A stretch of 58,642 nt of DNA from Rhodoferax sp. (GCF_030653815.1 NZ_JAURYQ010000040.1:1-58642); one strand, 5' to 3'; shown: positions 1 through 12,998, counted from the stretch's first letter. Notes: generated by a model not told the origin, from the letters alone. Made by a program: numbers and translations.

Positions 1-868
1 GCCCATTGGTGCGCGTGGCTTCATGCACGATGACGCAGCGGCCTGTTTTCTTGACCGAAGCCACCAGCGTGTCGAGGTCAAGCGGCCACAGGCTACGCAG
101 GTCGATCACCTCGGCATCGACGCCCGACTCTTCGGCCGCGGCTTCGGCCACATGCACCATGGTGCCGTAGGCGATGACGGTCACCGCGCTGCCGGGCCGG
201 GTGACGCGGGCGCTGTCCAGCGGCACGGTGTAGTAGCCCTCGGGTACCTCGCCCAGCGGGCGTTTGCTCCAGGGCACCACCGGGCGCTCGTGGTGGCCGT
301 CGAACGGACCGTTGTAGAGTCGCTTGGGCTCCAGAAAAATCACAGGGTCGTTGTTTTCAATCGAGGCGATCAGCAGTCCCTTGGCGTCATAGGGGTTGGA
401 TGGCATCACCGTGCGCAGGCCGCAGACCTGGGTGAACATGGCCTCGGGGCTCTGGCTGTGGGTTTGGCCGCCATAAATGCCGCCGCCACAGGGCATGCGG
501 ATGGTGATGGGGCAGGTGAAGTCGCCCGCCGAGCGGTAGCGCAGGCGTGCCGCCTCCGACACGATCTGGTCGGTGGCCGGGTAGACGTAGTCGGCAAACT
601 GGATCTCGACCACCGGGCGCAGGCCGTAGGCGCCCATGCCGACCGCCGTGCCGACAATGCCGCCTTCGGAAATGGGGGCGTCGAACACGCGTTGTTTGCC
701 GTGTTTTTGCTGCAAGCCCTCGGTGCAGCGAAAGACGCCGCCAAAGTAGCCCACGTCCTGGCCGTAAACGACCACATTGGGGTCACGCGTCAGCATCACG
801 TCCATGGCCGAGCGCAGCGCCTGGATCATCGTCATGGGCATCGTGTTCATGGTGTTGGTGGCGCTCAT
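1..868 (-). CDS. bkdA2: 2-oxoisovalerate dehydrogenase E1 beta subunit (3' end cut by window edge)
   Basis: Beta subunit of the thiamine-dependent E1 component that decarboxylates branched-chain 2-oxoacids (Val/Leu/Ile catabolism) and passes the acyl group to a lipoyl E2. Translation from ATG at 868 gives about 289 residues of the transketolase pyrimidine-binding and C-terminal fold: MIQALRSAMD near the start, VVYGQDVG, FDAPISEGGIVG, QFADYVYPA, then VIDLRSLWPLD close to the edge. The family is about 330-345 residues, so roughly 50 C-terminal residues lie outside. It starts two bases after the stop of the alpha subunit gene, so the two are cotranscribed. Family assignment is firm; acetoin or pyruvate E1 paralogues are less likely given the alpha partner. 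Confidence 0.9.
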   Translation of the reverse strand, partial: MSATNTMNTMPMTMIQALRSAMDVMLTRDPNVVVYGQDVGYFGGVFRCTEGLQQKHGKQRVFDAPISEGGIVGTAVGMGAYGLRPVVEIQFADYVYPATDQIVSEAARLRYRSAGDFTCPITIRMPCGGGIYGGQTHSQSPEAMFTQVCGLRTVMPSNPYDAKGLLIASIENNDPVIFLEPKRLYNGPFDGHHERPVVPWSKRPLGEVPEGYYTVPLDSARVTRPGSAVTVIAYGTMVHVAEAAAEESGVDAEVIDLRSLWPLDLDTLVASVKKTGRCVIVHEATRTNG

Positions 869-870
869 GA

Positions 871-2163
<1,293 letters not shown>

Positions 2164-2376
2164 TTAATCGGCCTGGTGTGCATCGGGTTAAGCACCTAGG
2201 CCACTTCAATCTGCCAAAAGCCAAGGGATCACCGCGGCGTTTGGCATTAAGGCAAATCATAGCCGATGGGCACCGACCCATCACCAGTCTGATTTGTGAG
2301 GATTTGCACGTTCTGGGCAACCTTTCGGGGCATTCGCGCTTAAGCTCACCAGCTTTAAACCCAACGGAGACCGCAG

Positions 2377-3282
2377 ATGCTGAATCAGGATCAATCCCAA
2401 GACTTTGACGCTTTGTTGCCAGGCCAATCCACGGTGAACGGTGCCAGTCGTCGTACCGCACTGAAAGTGGCTCTGGGCGTGGGCTATGCGGCCACCGCCA
2501 TGCCGATCATGGCGCAAACGGCCATCAAAACCCCTGCCGACGGTTTGACCACGGGCGAATCGACTTTCACTGTGGACGGCTTTTCGGTGCCGTTTTTCCA
2601 TGCTGCCCCCGCCGGCAAGAAGAACCTGCCGGTGGTGCTGGTGATTCAGGAAATTTTTGGCGTGCATGAGTACATTGCCGACACCTGCCGTCGCTTTGCC
2701 AAGGCCGGTTACCTGGCGATTGCACCCGAGATGTTCGCACGCCAGGGCGACCCCAGCAGCTACGGGGAAATGGCCAAACTGATGGCCGAAGTGGTCTCCA
2801 AAGTGCCTGATGCGCAAGTCATGAAAGACCTCGACGGGGCCGTGGCCTGGGCTGGTGCCAACGGCGGCAACCTGAACAAAGTGGCGATCACCGGCTTTTG
2901 CTGGGGTGGCCGCATCACCTGGCTGTATGCCGCACAAAGCAAGAACGTCAAGGCCGGTGTGGCCTGGTACGGCCGTCTGGTGGGCAATGGCACCGCGCTC
3001 ACCCCCAAGCACCCGTTGGACCTCGCTGCCAACCTGAATGCCCCGGTGCTGGGCTTGTACGGTGGCCAGGACGGCGGCATTCCGCTGACCACGGTCAACC
3101 AGATGAAGGATGCCATGGCCGGTGCCAAGGGCAACGCCGCTGCCCAAGCCTCGGAATTTGTGGTGTACAAGGATGCGCCCCACGCCTTCCACGCCGACTA
3201 CCGCCCGAGCTACCGCAAAGACGCCGCCGAAGACGGATTCAAGCGTGCGCTGGCCTGGTTCAAGGCCAACGGCGTAGCCTAA
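2377..3282 (+). CDS. Dienelactone hydrolase family protein with Tat-like signal
   Basis: 301-residue alpha/beta hydrolase of the dienelactone hydrolase family. The characteristic elements are visible: QEIFGV (the conserved Glu of DLH), nucleophile Cys175 in GFCWGG, an Asp in YGGQDGG near 232, and His269 in HAFH. Unlike cytosolic DLH (about 235 residues) it has a 50-residue N-terminal leader with SRRTALK at 24-30, then a hydrophobic stretch and an AQT cleavage-like site, which suggests Tat export to the periplasm. GGAGA lies 7 bases before the ATG. Substrate is unknown; no chlorocatechol or muconate genes are nearby. Its stop overlaps the convergent rhodanese stop by 4 bases. Confidence 0.85.
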   Translation: MLNQDQSQDFDALLPGQSTVNGASRRTALKVALGVGYAATAMPIMAQTAIKTPADGLTTGESTFTVDGFSVPFFHAAPAGKKNLPVVLVIQEIFGVHEYIADTCRRFAKAGYLAIAPEMFARQGDPSSYGEMAKLMAEVVSKVPDAQVMKDLDGAVAWAGANGGNLNKVAITGFCWGGRITWLYAAQSKNVKAGVAWYGRLVGNGTALTPKHPLDLAANLNAPVLGLYGGQDGGIPLTTVNQMKDAMAGAKGNAAAQASEFVVYKDAPHAFHADYRPSYRKDAAEDGFKRALAWFKANGVA

Positions 3283-4136
3283 CCCCGCGCGACCGGCCGG
3301 CTGCGGTCACTGCACCACTCGCTCCAACTGCCGGCATAAAGCGCGGCGCGGCCCAGGCCGGCCACTTCCATGGCGATCAGGTTGGGCAGCGCGCTCACAC
3401 CGCTGCCGCAGTGGTGCACCACGCTGGCCGGGTCGCGGCCAGCCAGCAGGGCGTCAAATTCGGCCCTGAGTTGTGCGGCCGGTTTGAAACGGCCGTCCGG
3501 CCCGATGTTGTCGGAGAAAAGGCGATTCAACGCACCCGGAATGTGACCGGCCACTGGGTCGAGCGGCTCCACTTCGCCCCGAAAGCGCGGTGCCGCACGC
3601 GCATCCAGGATGGTCTGGCCAGGGCGACCCAATTGGTTAAGCACCATCTCGGTGCTGGCCAGGACCGCCTTGGGCGCGCTCAAGGGGTAACTGCCAGCGG
3701 GTTGCGCCTGCTTGATGCCGGCCTCGACCGCTCCCCCCGCCGCCACCCAGGCCTGCAGGCCGCCGTCCAGCACCGCCACCGCTTCATGGCCCAGCCATTT
3801 CAGCATCCACCACATCCGTCCGCAGTAATTGGCGCCCTGGCGGTCGTACACCACCACCTGCATGTCCGCTGCCAAGCCGACGCTACCCAGCCAGGCGGCA
3901 AAAGCCTCACGAGCAGGCAGCGGGTGGCGGCCGCCACTGGCGGCATCCGGTGCGCCCTTGGCGCTCAGGTGGCGGTCGAGATCAGCGCGCACGGCACCCA
4001 TCAGGTGTTGCTCAAGGTATTGCGTATCGCCGCCAGTGGGCTGCATCAGCTCGAAACTGCAGTCAAACACCATCAGTGGCTGGCCGCTGGCCATCAGGGT
4101 TTGCAGTTGGGGGGCGGAAATCAGGGTGCTGTACAT
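3279..4136 (-). CDS. Sulfurtransferase (tandem rhodanese, mercaptopyruvate/thiosulfate type)
   Basis: 285-residue protein with two rhodanese domains. The N-terminal domain is inactive; the C-terminal one carries the persulfide cysteine at about 243 in CGSGVSA, a loop closer to 3-mercaptopyruvate sulfurtransferase (CG-S-GV-TA) than to thiosulfate rhodanese. WMLKWLGHEAVAVLDGG is a typical rhodanese segment. The start MYSTLISAPQL at 4136 is preferred over an upstream in-frame start because AAGGAG sits 5 to 10 bases upstream. Transcribed in the same direction as the DMT transporter and Rieske genes, 31 bases downstream of the transporter. Confidence 0.86.
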   Translation of the reverse strand: MYSTLISAPQLQTLMASGQPLMVFDCSFELMQPTGGDTQYLEQHLMGAVRADLDRHLSAKGAPDAASGGRHPLPAREAFAAWLGSVGLAADMQVVVYDRQGANYCGRMWWMLKWLGHEAVAVLDGGLQAWVAAGGAVEAGIKQAQPAGSYPLSAPKAVLASTEMVLNQLGRPGQTILDARAAPRFRGEVEPLDPVAGHIPGALNRLFSDNIGPDGRFKPAAQLRAEFDALLAGRDPASVVHHCGSGVSALPNLIAMEVAGLGRAALYAGSWSEWCSDRSRPVARG

Positions 4137-4167
4137 GTGGGCTCCTTGGTGTGTCTTGGGTGACTGA

Positions 4168-5055
4168 TCAATGTTCTTCGGCGGGTGTATCGGGCAGGGC
4201 GCGGGTGCGCAACACGGTGCCGGCAACGCCGCTGGCCACAATCAGCGCCATACCCGCCCAGCCCATCGGGGCGATCTGGTCGCCAAACAGGAACAGGCTG
4301 TAAAAGGCGGCAAACACAATGCCGGCGTACTGCAGGTTGGCCACCAGCAGTGTGGCACCGCGGCTGAAGGCGCGCGTCATGGCCCATTGGCCCAGTGACG
4401 CCAGCACCCCGATCGGAATCAGCCAGGCTGCTGCCTGCCAGCTCACGCTGGTCCAGGGCGTAAAGCCATCCCACAGCACCCCCACCAGCCCGACGAGCGC
4501 GGTACTGAACGCAAAGTAAAACACGGTGCGGCCTTCGGGCTCACCGACCTTGCCTAAAGCGGTGACCTGCATGTAGGCCATGGCCGCGCCCATGCCTGAC
4601 AGCAGGCCCACCAGGCCGGCAAACAGCTGGTTCTGGTCGAGCGTGGGGCGCAACATCATCACCACGCCGGCAAAACCGGCCAGCACCGTGGCCATCAGGG
4701 CGCCCTGGCGGCTGCCTTTGCCATACATCAGGGCGCCGCCCACCACAAAAGCCGCCACCCAGACGCCGCTCATGTAATTGAGCGTCATGGCGGTGGCCAG
4801 TGGCAAGTGGGCAATCGCATAAAACCAGGCGGCCAATGAAAAGATCCCGATCACGGCGCGCCAGGCGTGCATCATGGGCACCGGCGTGGCCAGTGGTGTG
4901 CCTCTTGCGCGCAAGACCAGCACCATGAAAATGACGCTGACCAGGCCGCGGTAAAACACCAGTTCGGGCAGGCTGAAACTGCTTGAGGCCACCTTGATGC
5001 CGACCGCCATGGTGGCAAAGAAGAAGGACGCCAACACCATCCAGAGCGCTTGCAT
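4168..5055 (-). CDS. DMT-superfamily (EamA) transporter
   Basis: 295-residue polytopic membrane protein with two tandem EamA repeats and about ten hydrophobic segments (for example AWFYAIAHLPLATAMTLNYM and FYSLFLFGDQIAPMGW). The fold is that of drug/metabolite exporters of the RhaT/YdcZ-like group; the substrate cannot be told from sequence. It starts two bases after the stop of the Rieske oxygenase gene, so the two are translationally close and probably cotranscribed, perhaps for export of a related metabolite (inference). Confidence 0.85.
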   Translation of the reverse strand: MQALWMVLASFFFATMAVGIKVASSSFSLPELVFYRGLVSVIFMVLVLRARGTPLATPVPMMHAWRAVIGIFSLAAWFYAIAHLPLATAMTLNYMSGVWVAAFVVGGALMYGKGSRQGALMATVLAGFAGVVMMLRPTLDQNQLFAGLVGLLSGMGAAMAYMQVTALGKVGEPEGRTVFYFAFSTALVGLVGVLWDGFTPWTSVSWQAAAWLIPIGVLASLGQWAMTRAFSRGATLLVANLQYAGIVFAAFYSLFLFGDQIAPMGWAGMALIVASGVAGTVLRTRALPDTPAEEH

Positions 5056-5057
5056 GC

Positions 5058-6200
5058 TTACAGGCCTTCTGGTCCCATTTCGCGGCGATACCAGTTGTGA
5101 AAGTGCTGCATGCCGTCTTCCATCGGGCTCGGGTAGGGGCCGACCTCGTTGTCGCCGCGCGCCAGCAGGGCCCGGCGCCCGGCGTCCATGCGCTCGCCAA
5201 TCTCGTCGTCTTCGAGGCAGGTTTCCATGTAGGCGGCCTGCTGGGCCTCGACAAATTCGCGCTCGAAGGCGGCAATTTCCTCGGGGTAGAAAAATTCCAC
5301 CTGGTTCAGTGTCTTGTCAGGGCCCATCGGGTGCAGCGTGGACACCGTGAGCACATGTGGGTACCACTCGACCATGATGTGCGGGTAGTAGGTGAGCCAG
5401 ATGGCACCGCGCTCAGGCAGCGTGCCGTTGCGGTAGCCCAGCAGGGCATCGTGCCAGCGCTGGTAGGTCGGCGACCCGGGTTTGCCGAAGGCTTTGGAAA
5501 CGCCCACGGTTTGCACCGAAAACTGTTCGCCAAACTGCCAGCGCAGGTCGTCACAGGTGACAAAGTGACCCAATCCGGGGTGGAACGGCCCCACGTGGTA
5601 GTCCTCCAGATAGACCTCGATGAAGGTTTTCCAGTTGTAGTTGCACTCGTGCAACTCCACCTTGTCGAGCACATAACCCGAAAAATCCAGTGCGCTTTGC
5701 TCGCCCATGCCGGTCAGGTCGGCGGCAATGTCGCGACCGTTGTCTTCAAACAGCAGCCCGTTCCATTGGCGCAGCGGGTAGTTGGCCAGGTTCAGGCAGG
5801 GGTCGGTGGGGAAGTGAGGCGCGCCCATGAGCTTGCCCGCGGGTGTCTGGCCGCTGCGGTCACCGGCGCTGTAGGTCCAGCGGTGAATCGGGCAGACGAT
5901 GTTGCCGGCCGAGGCGTTTTGTAGCGAGCCCCGCCCTTTCAGCATGATGGCCTGGCGGTGCCGGCAGACGTTGGAGATCAGCTCGATGCCATTGGGCGTG
6001 TGCACCAGCGCGCGGCCCTCGGCCTCGTGCGCCAGCGTGGCGTAGTCGCCCACGTTGGGCACACTGGCGGCGTGACCCACATAGCGTGGTCCCCGCTGGA
6101 AAAGTTGCTGCACTTCGCGCTGGTAAAGCGCGGGATCAAAATAAGAACTAACTGGTAGTTGGCCGGTGGCCTGCTGCAGTTGAAGACTTAAATCAGACAT
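5058..6200 (-). CDS. Rieske non-heme iron oxygenase, alpha subunit
   Basis: 380-residue ring-hydroxylating-type oxygenase. The Rieske [2Fe-2S] ligands are Cys79-x-His81 and Cys103-x2-His106. The mononuclear iron site shows the EDYHVGPFHPG element with His202 and His207, and further Asp/Glu near the C-terminus. Length and the single-subunit layout resemble the choline/carnitine monooxygenase and aromatic oxygenase alpha branch. No beta subunit, ferredoxin or reductase gene adjoins it, so electron donors must be encoded elsewhere and the substrate is open. ATG at 6200 leads MSDLSLQLQQATG; first gene of the 6200 to 3279 minus-strand run. Confidence 0.83.
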   Translation of the reverse strand: MSDLSLQLQQATGQLPVSSYFDPALYQREVQQLFQRGPRYVGHAASVPNVGDYATLAHEAEGRALVHTPNGIELISNVCRHRQAIMLKGRGSLQNASAGNIVCPIHRWTYSAGDRSGQTPAGKLMGAPHFPTDPCLNLANYPLRQWNGLLFEDNGRDIAADLTGMGEQSALDFSGYVLDKVELHECNYNWKTFIEVYLEDYHVGPFHPGLGHFVTCDDLRWQFGEQFSVQTVGVSKAFGKPGSPTYQRWHDALLGYRNGTLPERGAIWLTYYPHIMVEWYPHVLTVSTLHPMGPDKTLNQVEFFYPEEIAAFEREFVEAQQAAYMETCLEDDEIGERMDAGRRALLARGDNEVGPYPSPMEDGMQHFHNWYRREMGPEGL

Positions 6201-6721
6201 GGGTGACCTGACCTAAAGACTCCCCACAGGGAGATGCGCGGGTGACCGGAGTCATGCGCGAAACAAAAGAATCCAGCCTGGGCTGGCGCAAGGTAGGGCA
6301 TTGTACCTTTGGGGCGTGGCTTGGCGGGTGCGGTTCAAACGAAGTGGGTGAACTGCCGGGGCCAAGGTGGCATCACGGTGCTTGCCCCATCACCCGGCTG
6401 ATTTGATGCGCTGGTGAGTCGATCCCCCGCAGAGGAAATTCTTGCAGCGTCATTCGGTAAAAATAAGCTGCCATATGGGCGCACAGGTGCGGGGATTGGG
6501 TCATGCGACCGGGCTTTGGCGGCAAAGGCGCGCGCAGACAGCAGGTCGGCGATAGGCGCCTTCTATTTCGTGCGTGATTTGCTCCCAAAACCGCATGCGC
6601 ATGGCCCGGTCGCCGCGCCGGGCTTGATGTCAGGCCTGCTGCTGGAAAAGTTACCCGGGCGGATCCGCAGCGCGCGCCAAGGCATAAAATCGCACTTTTG
6701 ATTCCGGGAGTGTTGCGTTAT
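6201..6721. other. Intergenic region between divergent Rieske and xseB genes, no gene recognised
   Basis: 521 bases separate the two divergent starts. Short open frames on both strands show no family resemblance and no good ribosome binding site. The sequence should hold promoters for both directions. A -10-like CATAAAAT occurs at about 6681-6688, 34 bases before the xseB start, but a convincing -35 is missing. No tRNA, repeat or riboswitch pattern was recognised. Confidence 0.4.
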
Positions 6722-6964
6722 ATGGTTACTGCCTCGAAACACGGACCTGCTGCGCCCGCGCACTACGAGGCTGCCTTGCAGGAGCTTGAGCAGCTGGTGG
6801 CCAGGCTCGAGTCCGGCGATATGCCTTTGGAACAATTGCTGACGCAATACCAGCGTGGCGCAGAACTGTTGAAGTTTTGCCGCGACCGGCTGGCCGCGGT
6901 CGAGGACCAGATCAAGGTGCTGGACCAGGGCACGCTCAAGGCCTGGAGCGGTGAATCAGCATGA
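6722..6964 (+). CDS. xseB: Exodeoxyribonuclease VII small subunit
   Basis: 80-residue helical protein typical of XseB: the run [15 protein letters not shown] at residues 17-31, then [19 protein letters not shown] and a C-terminal coiled helix. It partners XseA (not in this window) in single-strand DNA exonuclease VII. ATG at 6722 is chosen because GGGAG lies about 11 bases upstream; a start eight codons earlier would place that site inside the gene. Its stop overlaps the ispA start (ATGA), the classic xseB-ispA-dxs arrangement. Confidence 0.93.
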   Translation: MVTASKHGPAAPAHYEAALQELEQLVARLESGDMPLEQLLTQYQRGAELLKFCRDRLAAVEDQIKVLDQGTLKAWSGESA

Positions 6965-7914
6965 CGGAACCCTTTGATCTGAACCACTGGTGTGCGCACC
7001 ACCTGCAACGCGTTGAACAGGCACTGGACACTTGGGTCAGTGTCGACGCGACCGCCGACCTGGATCACGCGGCACCCGCCGAGCTCATGGTGGCGATGCG
7101 CTATGCGGTGCTCGATGGCGGCAAGCGCCTGCGCCCGCTGCTGGTGATGGCGGCCTTTGAGGCCGTCACCCAGGGTATGCGCCAGGCCGGCCTGGCGGTG
7201 GCGGCTTCTGACGAAGAGCTGGCCTTGCGCGCCGCTTGCGCGGTCGAACTGATCCACGCCTACTCCCTGGTCCATGACGACATGCCCTGCATGGACAACG
7301 ACGTGCTGCGCCGTGGCAAGCCCACGGTCCATGTGGAATTTGGCTCGGCCAGCGCCTTGTTGGCGGGTGATGCGCTGCAGGCCCTGGCCTTTGAATTGTT
7401 GACCCCGGATAATGCTGCCGTGCCCGCCAGCCGGCAGGCCTGCCTGTGCCGTTTGCTGGCGCGTGCGGCGGGTTGTGCTGGCATGGCCGGCGGCCAGGCC
7501 ATTGACCTGGCCAGTGTCGGACGCGCCCTGAGCGAAGACCAGTTGCGTGAAATGCACCAGCTCAAGACCGGCGCCCTGTTGCAGGCCAGTGTCATGATGG
7601 GCGCCGCCTGCGGCGACGCCACGGCCCAGGCGCGGCAAGCCCTGCAGACCTATGGCGCGGCCATGGGCCTGGCGTTTCAGGTGGTCGACGATATTCTGGA
7701 TGTCACGGCCGATTCCGCCACGCTGGGTAAAACGGCGGGCAAGGACCAGGCCCAGGACAAGCCCACTTATGTGTCGCTGATGGGGCTGGAGCCCGCCCGG
7801 CGTTATGCTCAGACCCTCTTTCAGCAGGCGTTGGTGGCGCTGGCTGCCAGTGGTTTACCCGATACCCGCGCGCTGCAAGGCCTGGCAAGTCTGCTGGTGC
7901 AGCGTTCCAGCTGA
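6961..7914 (+). CDS. ispA: Farnesyl diphosphate synthase
   Basis: 317-residue trans-prenyltransferase that condenses IPP with DMAPP and GPP to make farnesyl diphosphate. The first Asp-rich motif is D106-D107-MPCM-D112, followed by RRGKPTVH; the second is D243-D244-ILD247. The short insertion in the first motif is typical of bacterial (type II) FPP synthases. Translation is coupled to xseB by a 4-base overlap and dxs follows 29 bases later, so precursor supply and chain elongation genes form one operon. Confidence 0.94.
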   Translation: MTEPFDLNHWCAHHLQRVEQALDTWVSVDATADLDHAAPAELMVAMRYAVLDGGKRLRPLLVMAAFEAVTQGMRQAGLAVAASDEELALRAACAVELIHAYSLVHDDMPCMDNDVLRRGKPTVHVEFGSASALLAGDALQALAFELLTPDNAAVPASRQACLCRLLARAAGCAGMAGGQAIDLASVGRALSEDQLREMHQLKTGALLQASVMMGAACGDATAQARQALQTYGAAMGLAFQVVDDILDVTADSATLGKTAGKDQAQDKPTYVSLMGLEPARRYAQTLFQQALVALAASGLPDTRALQGLASLLVQRSS

Positions 7915-7943
7915 CGCGCTGCACCCTGTCAAAATTCGAGCCT

Positions 7944-9818
7944 ATGTTGATGAATAACCCCTATCCCTTGTTGCAGACCATCCAGGCGCCGGCCGACCTG
8001 CGGCATTTGCAGCGCGAGCAACTCGACGCCCTGGCCACCGAGCTGCGTGCCTTTTTGCTGGAGAGCGTGTCCAAGACCGGTGGCCACCTGAGCTCCAACC
8101 TGGGTACGGTCGAACTCACGGTCGCACTGCACTATGTCTTCAACACCCCGTACGACAGGGTCGTCTGGGACGTGGGACACCAGACTTATCCGCACAAAAT
8201 CCTCACAGGCCGGCGTGAGCGCATGGGCACGCTGCGCCAGTTGGGTGGTCTGAGCGGTTTTCCGCAGCGCGCCGAGAGCGAATTCGACGCTTTTGGCACG
8301 GCGCATTCCAGTACCTCCATTTCGGCCGCCCTGGGCATGGCCATGGCCTCGCGGCTCAAGGGTGAGGACCGCCATGCCATTGCCGTCATTGGTGACGGCG
8401 CCATGACCGCTGGCATGGCTTTTGAGGCCATGAACAACGCCGGGGTGTCAGACTGCAACTTGTTGGTGATCCTGAACGACAACGACATGTCGATCAGCCC
8501 GCCAGTCGGCGCTCTGAACCGTTACCTGGCCAAGCTGCTCAGCGGCCAGTTTTATGCGGCTGCCAAAAGCGCCAGCAAGAACGTGTTGCGCGGTGCGCCA
8601 CCGCTGCTGGAACTGGCGCGCCGCATCGAAGAATCGGCCAAGGGCATGGTCAGCCGGGTCACCCTGTTCGAGAAGTTCGGTTTCAACTACGTCGGGCCGA
8701 TCGACGGTCACGACGTGCAGACGCTGGTGTCGGTGCTGGAAAACATCAAGCACCTCAAGGGTCCGCAGTTTTTGCATGTGGTCACCAAAAAAGGCCAGGG
8801 CTACAAGCTGGCCGAGGCCGACCCGGTGGCCTACCATGGCCCCGGCAAGTTCGACCCGGCGGTGGGCCTGCAACAATCAACGTCGGCCAGCAAACCCACG
8901 TTCACTCAGGTCTTTGGTGACTGGCTTTGTGACATGGCCGCCGCTGACGACCGGCTGGTGGGCATCACCCCGGCCATGCGCGAGGGTTCCGGCATGGTGG
9001 CGTTTGAGCAGCGCTTTCCGCACCGCTATTTCGATGTCGGCATTGCCGAGCAGCATGCCGTGACGTTTGCCGCCGGCCTGGCCTGCGAAGGCCTCAAACC
9101 GGTGGTGGCGATCTACTCCACCTTTTTGCAGCGCGGTTACGACCAGCTGGTCCACGACGTCGCCATCCAGAACCTGCCGGTGGTGTTTGCGCTCGACCGT
9201 GCCGGCTTGGTGGGGGCCGACGGCGCCACCCATGCCGGCGCCTACGACATCTCCTACCTGCGCTGTATTCCCAACCTCAGTGTGGCCTGTCCGGCCGATG
9301 AAAACGAGTGCCGCCAGTTGCTCAGCACCGCGTTTGCCCAAAACAGCCCGGTGGCCGTGCGGTACCCGCGTGGCGTCGGTGCCGGTGTGCCGGTCAGGAA
9401 TACGCTGGACGCACTGCCTTTTGGCAAGGGCGAAATCCGCCGCAGCGGCCAGCGCATTGCCATTCTGGCCTTTGGCACGCTGCTGTACCCGGCGCTTGAA
9501 GCCGCAAAGGCCCTGGATGCCACGGTGGTCAACATGCGTTGGGCCAAGCCACTCGATGTGGTCTTGCTGCTGCAGGTGGCCGCTGGCCACGAGGCCCTGG
9601 TGACCGTGGAAGAGGGCGCCGTGATGGGCGGGGCCGGCAGCGCTGTGCTGGAAGCGCTGGCTGGCGCCGGCATGACCCGACCGGTGTTGCAATTAGGCTT
9701 GCGTGACGCCTTCATCGAGCACGGTGATCCGGCCAAATTGCTGGCCCTGGAAGGCCTGGACGCACCCGGGATCGAAGCCGCTGTCCGTGCCCGCTTTGCG
9801 TTGGCGCAAGCTTTGTGA
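7944..9818 (+). CDS. dxs: 1-deoxy-D-xylulose-5-phosphate synthase
   Basis: 624 residues, normal for Dxs. It condenses pyruvate and glyceraldehyde-3-phosphate using thiamine diphosphate, the first step of the MEP isoprenoid pathway. Visible signatures: [15 protein letters not shown], the TPP motif [18 protein letters not shown], and the transketolase pyrimidine domain [19 protein letters not shown] at 7944 gives [10 protein letters not shown]; a second ATG two codons on is also possible. Third gene of the xseB-ispA-dxs operon. Confidence 0.95.
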   Translation: MLMNNPYPLLQTIQAPADLRHLQREQLDALATELRAFLLESVSKTGGHLSSNLGTVELTVALHYVFNTPYDRVVWDVGHQTYPHKILTGRRERMGTLRQLGGLSGFPQRAESEFDAFGTAHSSTSISAALGMAMASRLKGEDRHAIAVIGDGAMTAGMAFEAMNNAGVSDCNLLVILNDNDMSISPPVGALNRYLAKLLSGQFYAAAKSASKNVLRGAPPLLELARRIEESAKGMVSRVTLFEKFGFNYVGPIDGHDVQTLVSVLENIKHLKGPQFLHVVTKKGQGYKLAEADPVAYHGPGKFDPAVGLQQSTSASKPTFTQVFGDWLCDMAAADDRLVGITPAMREGSGMVAFEQRFPHRYFDVGIAEQHAVTFAAGLACEGLKPVVAIYSTFLQRGYDQLVHDVAIQNLPVVFALDRAGLVGADGATHAGAYDISYLRCIPNLSVACPADENECRQLLSTAFAQNSPVAVRYPRGVGAGVPVRNTLDALPFGKGEIRRSGQRIAILAFGTLLYPALEAAKALDATVVNMRWAKPLDVVLLLQVAAGHEALVTVEEGAVMGGAGSAVLEALAGAGMTRPVLQLGLRDAFIEHGDPAKLLALEGLDAPGIEAAVRARFALAQAL

Positions 9819-9959
9819 AAAAGCAAGTCTTTTCGAGGGTAAACCCGCCCGCTTGCAGAGGGTGCGCTTCTTAGAATATCAGGTGACACTTAAGCGTCAT
9901 GGTCATGCCTTGCTGCATGGCATGACATGGAATTCAGTTTGCAAACAAGGAGTAAATCA

Positions 9960-11045
9960 ATGGATCGTCGTTCGCTTATCAAAAATGCAGGTATCGCGGG
10001 TGTTTTGGCCGCCGGTGTGGCACCCGCCGTGCATGCCCAAGGCGCCACTGTGCGCTGGCGTCTGGCTTCGAGCTTCCCCAAGTCATTGCCCACCATTTTT
10101 GGCAGTGCCGAGATGTTTGCCAAGACCGTTAAGGAATTGTCGGGCGGCAAGTTTGAAGTTTCGGTGCATGCGGGCGGTGAATTGATGCCTCCGTTTGGCG
10201 TGGTCGATGGCATTCAGAACGGCACGGTCGAGATGGCCCAAACGGCGTCTTACTACTTCACCGGCAAGGATCCCATTTTTGCCTTTGGTTGCGCTGTGCC
10301 GTTTGGCCTGACTGCGCGCCAGATGGATGCCTGGATGGAGCACGGCAATGGCCGCAAGCTGATGGACGAGTTCTATGCCAAGTACAACATCAAGAGCCGC
10401 AGCGCAGGCAACACCGGCACCCAGATGGGCGGCTGGTACCGCAAGGAAATCAAGACCGTGAACGACCTCAAGGGTCTGAAGATGCGCATGGGCGGCGGCC
10501 TGTTTGGCGAAGCCATGCAAAAGCTCGGTGTGGTGTCGCAAAACATGCCCGCCGGCGAGGTCTACCAGGCGCTTGAAAAAGGCACGCTCGATGCCACCGA
10601 GTTCGTGGGCCCCTACGACGACCAGAAGCTGGGCTTCAACAAGGTGGCTCCGTTCTACTACTACCCCGGCTGGTGGGAAGGCGGCGCAGAACTCGAGTTT
10701 TTCATCAACACCAAGGCCTATGCGGCGCTGCCGCCCGAATACCGGGCCATGGTGGACGTGGCCACGGCCGTGGCGGCGCGCGACATGACGGCCAAGTACG
10801 ATGCCTTCAACCCGATTGCCCTGAAGAAATTGGTGGCCGACGGCACCAAGCTCAAGCCCTTCCCCAAGGCTGTCATGGACGCCGGCTTCAAGGCTTCCAT
10901 GGAAGTATTTGCTGCCCACGAAGCCAAGTCGCCAGAGTTCAAGAAAATCCACCAGGACATGCGTGCCTTCCAGCGCGACCAGCTGCTGTGGCTGCGTTTC
11001 TCTGAAATGCGTTTTGACAGTTACATGGCAGGCGTCAAGATCTAA
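9960..11045 (+). CDS. TRAP transporter substrate-binding protein (DctP/TakP-like)
   Basis: 361-residue periplasmic receptor. The N-terminus carries a twin-arginine leader (MDRRSLIKNAGIAG, cut after VHAQ). The mature part has the DctP-family features MQKLGVVSQNMPAGEVYQAL and GTLDATEFVGPYDD, with PGWWEGGAELEFF typical of the 2-oxoacid-binding TakP group. ATG at 9960 is chosen over a start 11 codons upstream because AAGGAG at 9947-9952 lies 7 bases before it. The matching membrane subunits are encoded on the opposite strand just downstream, which is an unusual split. Ligand is inferred from the subgroup only. Confidence 0.88.
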   Translation: MDRRSLIKNAGIAGVLAAGVAPAVHAQGATVRWRLASSFPKSLPTIFGSAEMFAKTVKELSGGKFEVSVHAGGELMPPFGVVDGIQNGTVEMAQTASYYFTGKDPIFAFGCAVPFGLTARQMDAWMEHGNGRKLMDEFYAKYNIKSRSAGNTGTQMGGWYRKEIKTVNDLKGLKMRMGGGLFGEAMQKLGVVSQNMPAGEVYQALEKGTLDATEFVGPYDDQKLGFNKVAPFYYYPGWWEGGAELEFFINTKAYAALPPEYRAMVDVATAVAARDMTAKYDAFNPIALKKLVADGTKLKPFPKAVMDAGFKASMEVFAAHEAKSPEFKKIHQDMRAFQRDQLLWLRFSEMRFDSYMAGVKI

Positions 11046-11062
11046 GTCTCAGACGGTCCTGA

Positions 11063-11105
11063 AACGCCTCAAACAGCCAGGGTGCTGTTTGAGGCGTTCT
11101 TATTT
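11063..11105. terminator. Bidirectional rho-independent terminator between dctP and dctM
   Basis: A perfect 14-bp stem, AACGCCTCAAACAG (11063-11076) and CTGTTTGAGGCGTT (11085-11098), encloses an 8-base loop and is followed by CTTATTT. It lies between two convergent genes and the arms suit termination from both sides, better for the plus-strand dctP transcript. Confidence 0.85.
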
Positions 11106-11138
11106 GTGCAGCTCGGCCTGATTGGCCGAGGCACTGCC

Positions 11139-12998
<1,860 letters not shown>

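Noticed and set aside
2267..2283. ATGGG...CCCAT inverted repeat between bkdA1 and the dienelactone hydrolase gene
   Set aside because: Five-base arms are expected by chance and there is no nearby promoter element to support it.
6373..6701. Short open frames in the gap between the Rieske gene and xseB
   Set aside because: No homology, no ribosome binding site, Arg/Pro/Ala-rich translations typical of non-coding high-GC DNA.
9928..9943. GG-N10-GC sigma54-like match (TGGAATTCAGTTTGCA) before dctP
   Set aside because: A start site about 12 bases later (near 9954) would lie after the AAGGAG at 9947-9952 needed for translation, and the -24 half is poor.
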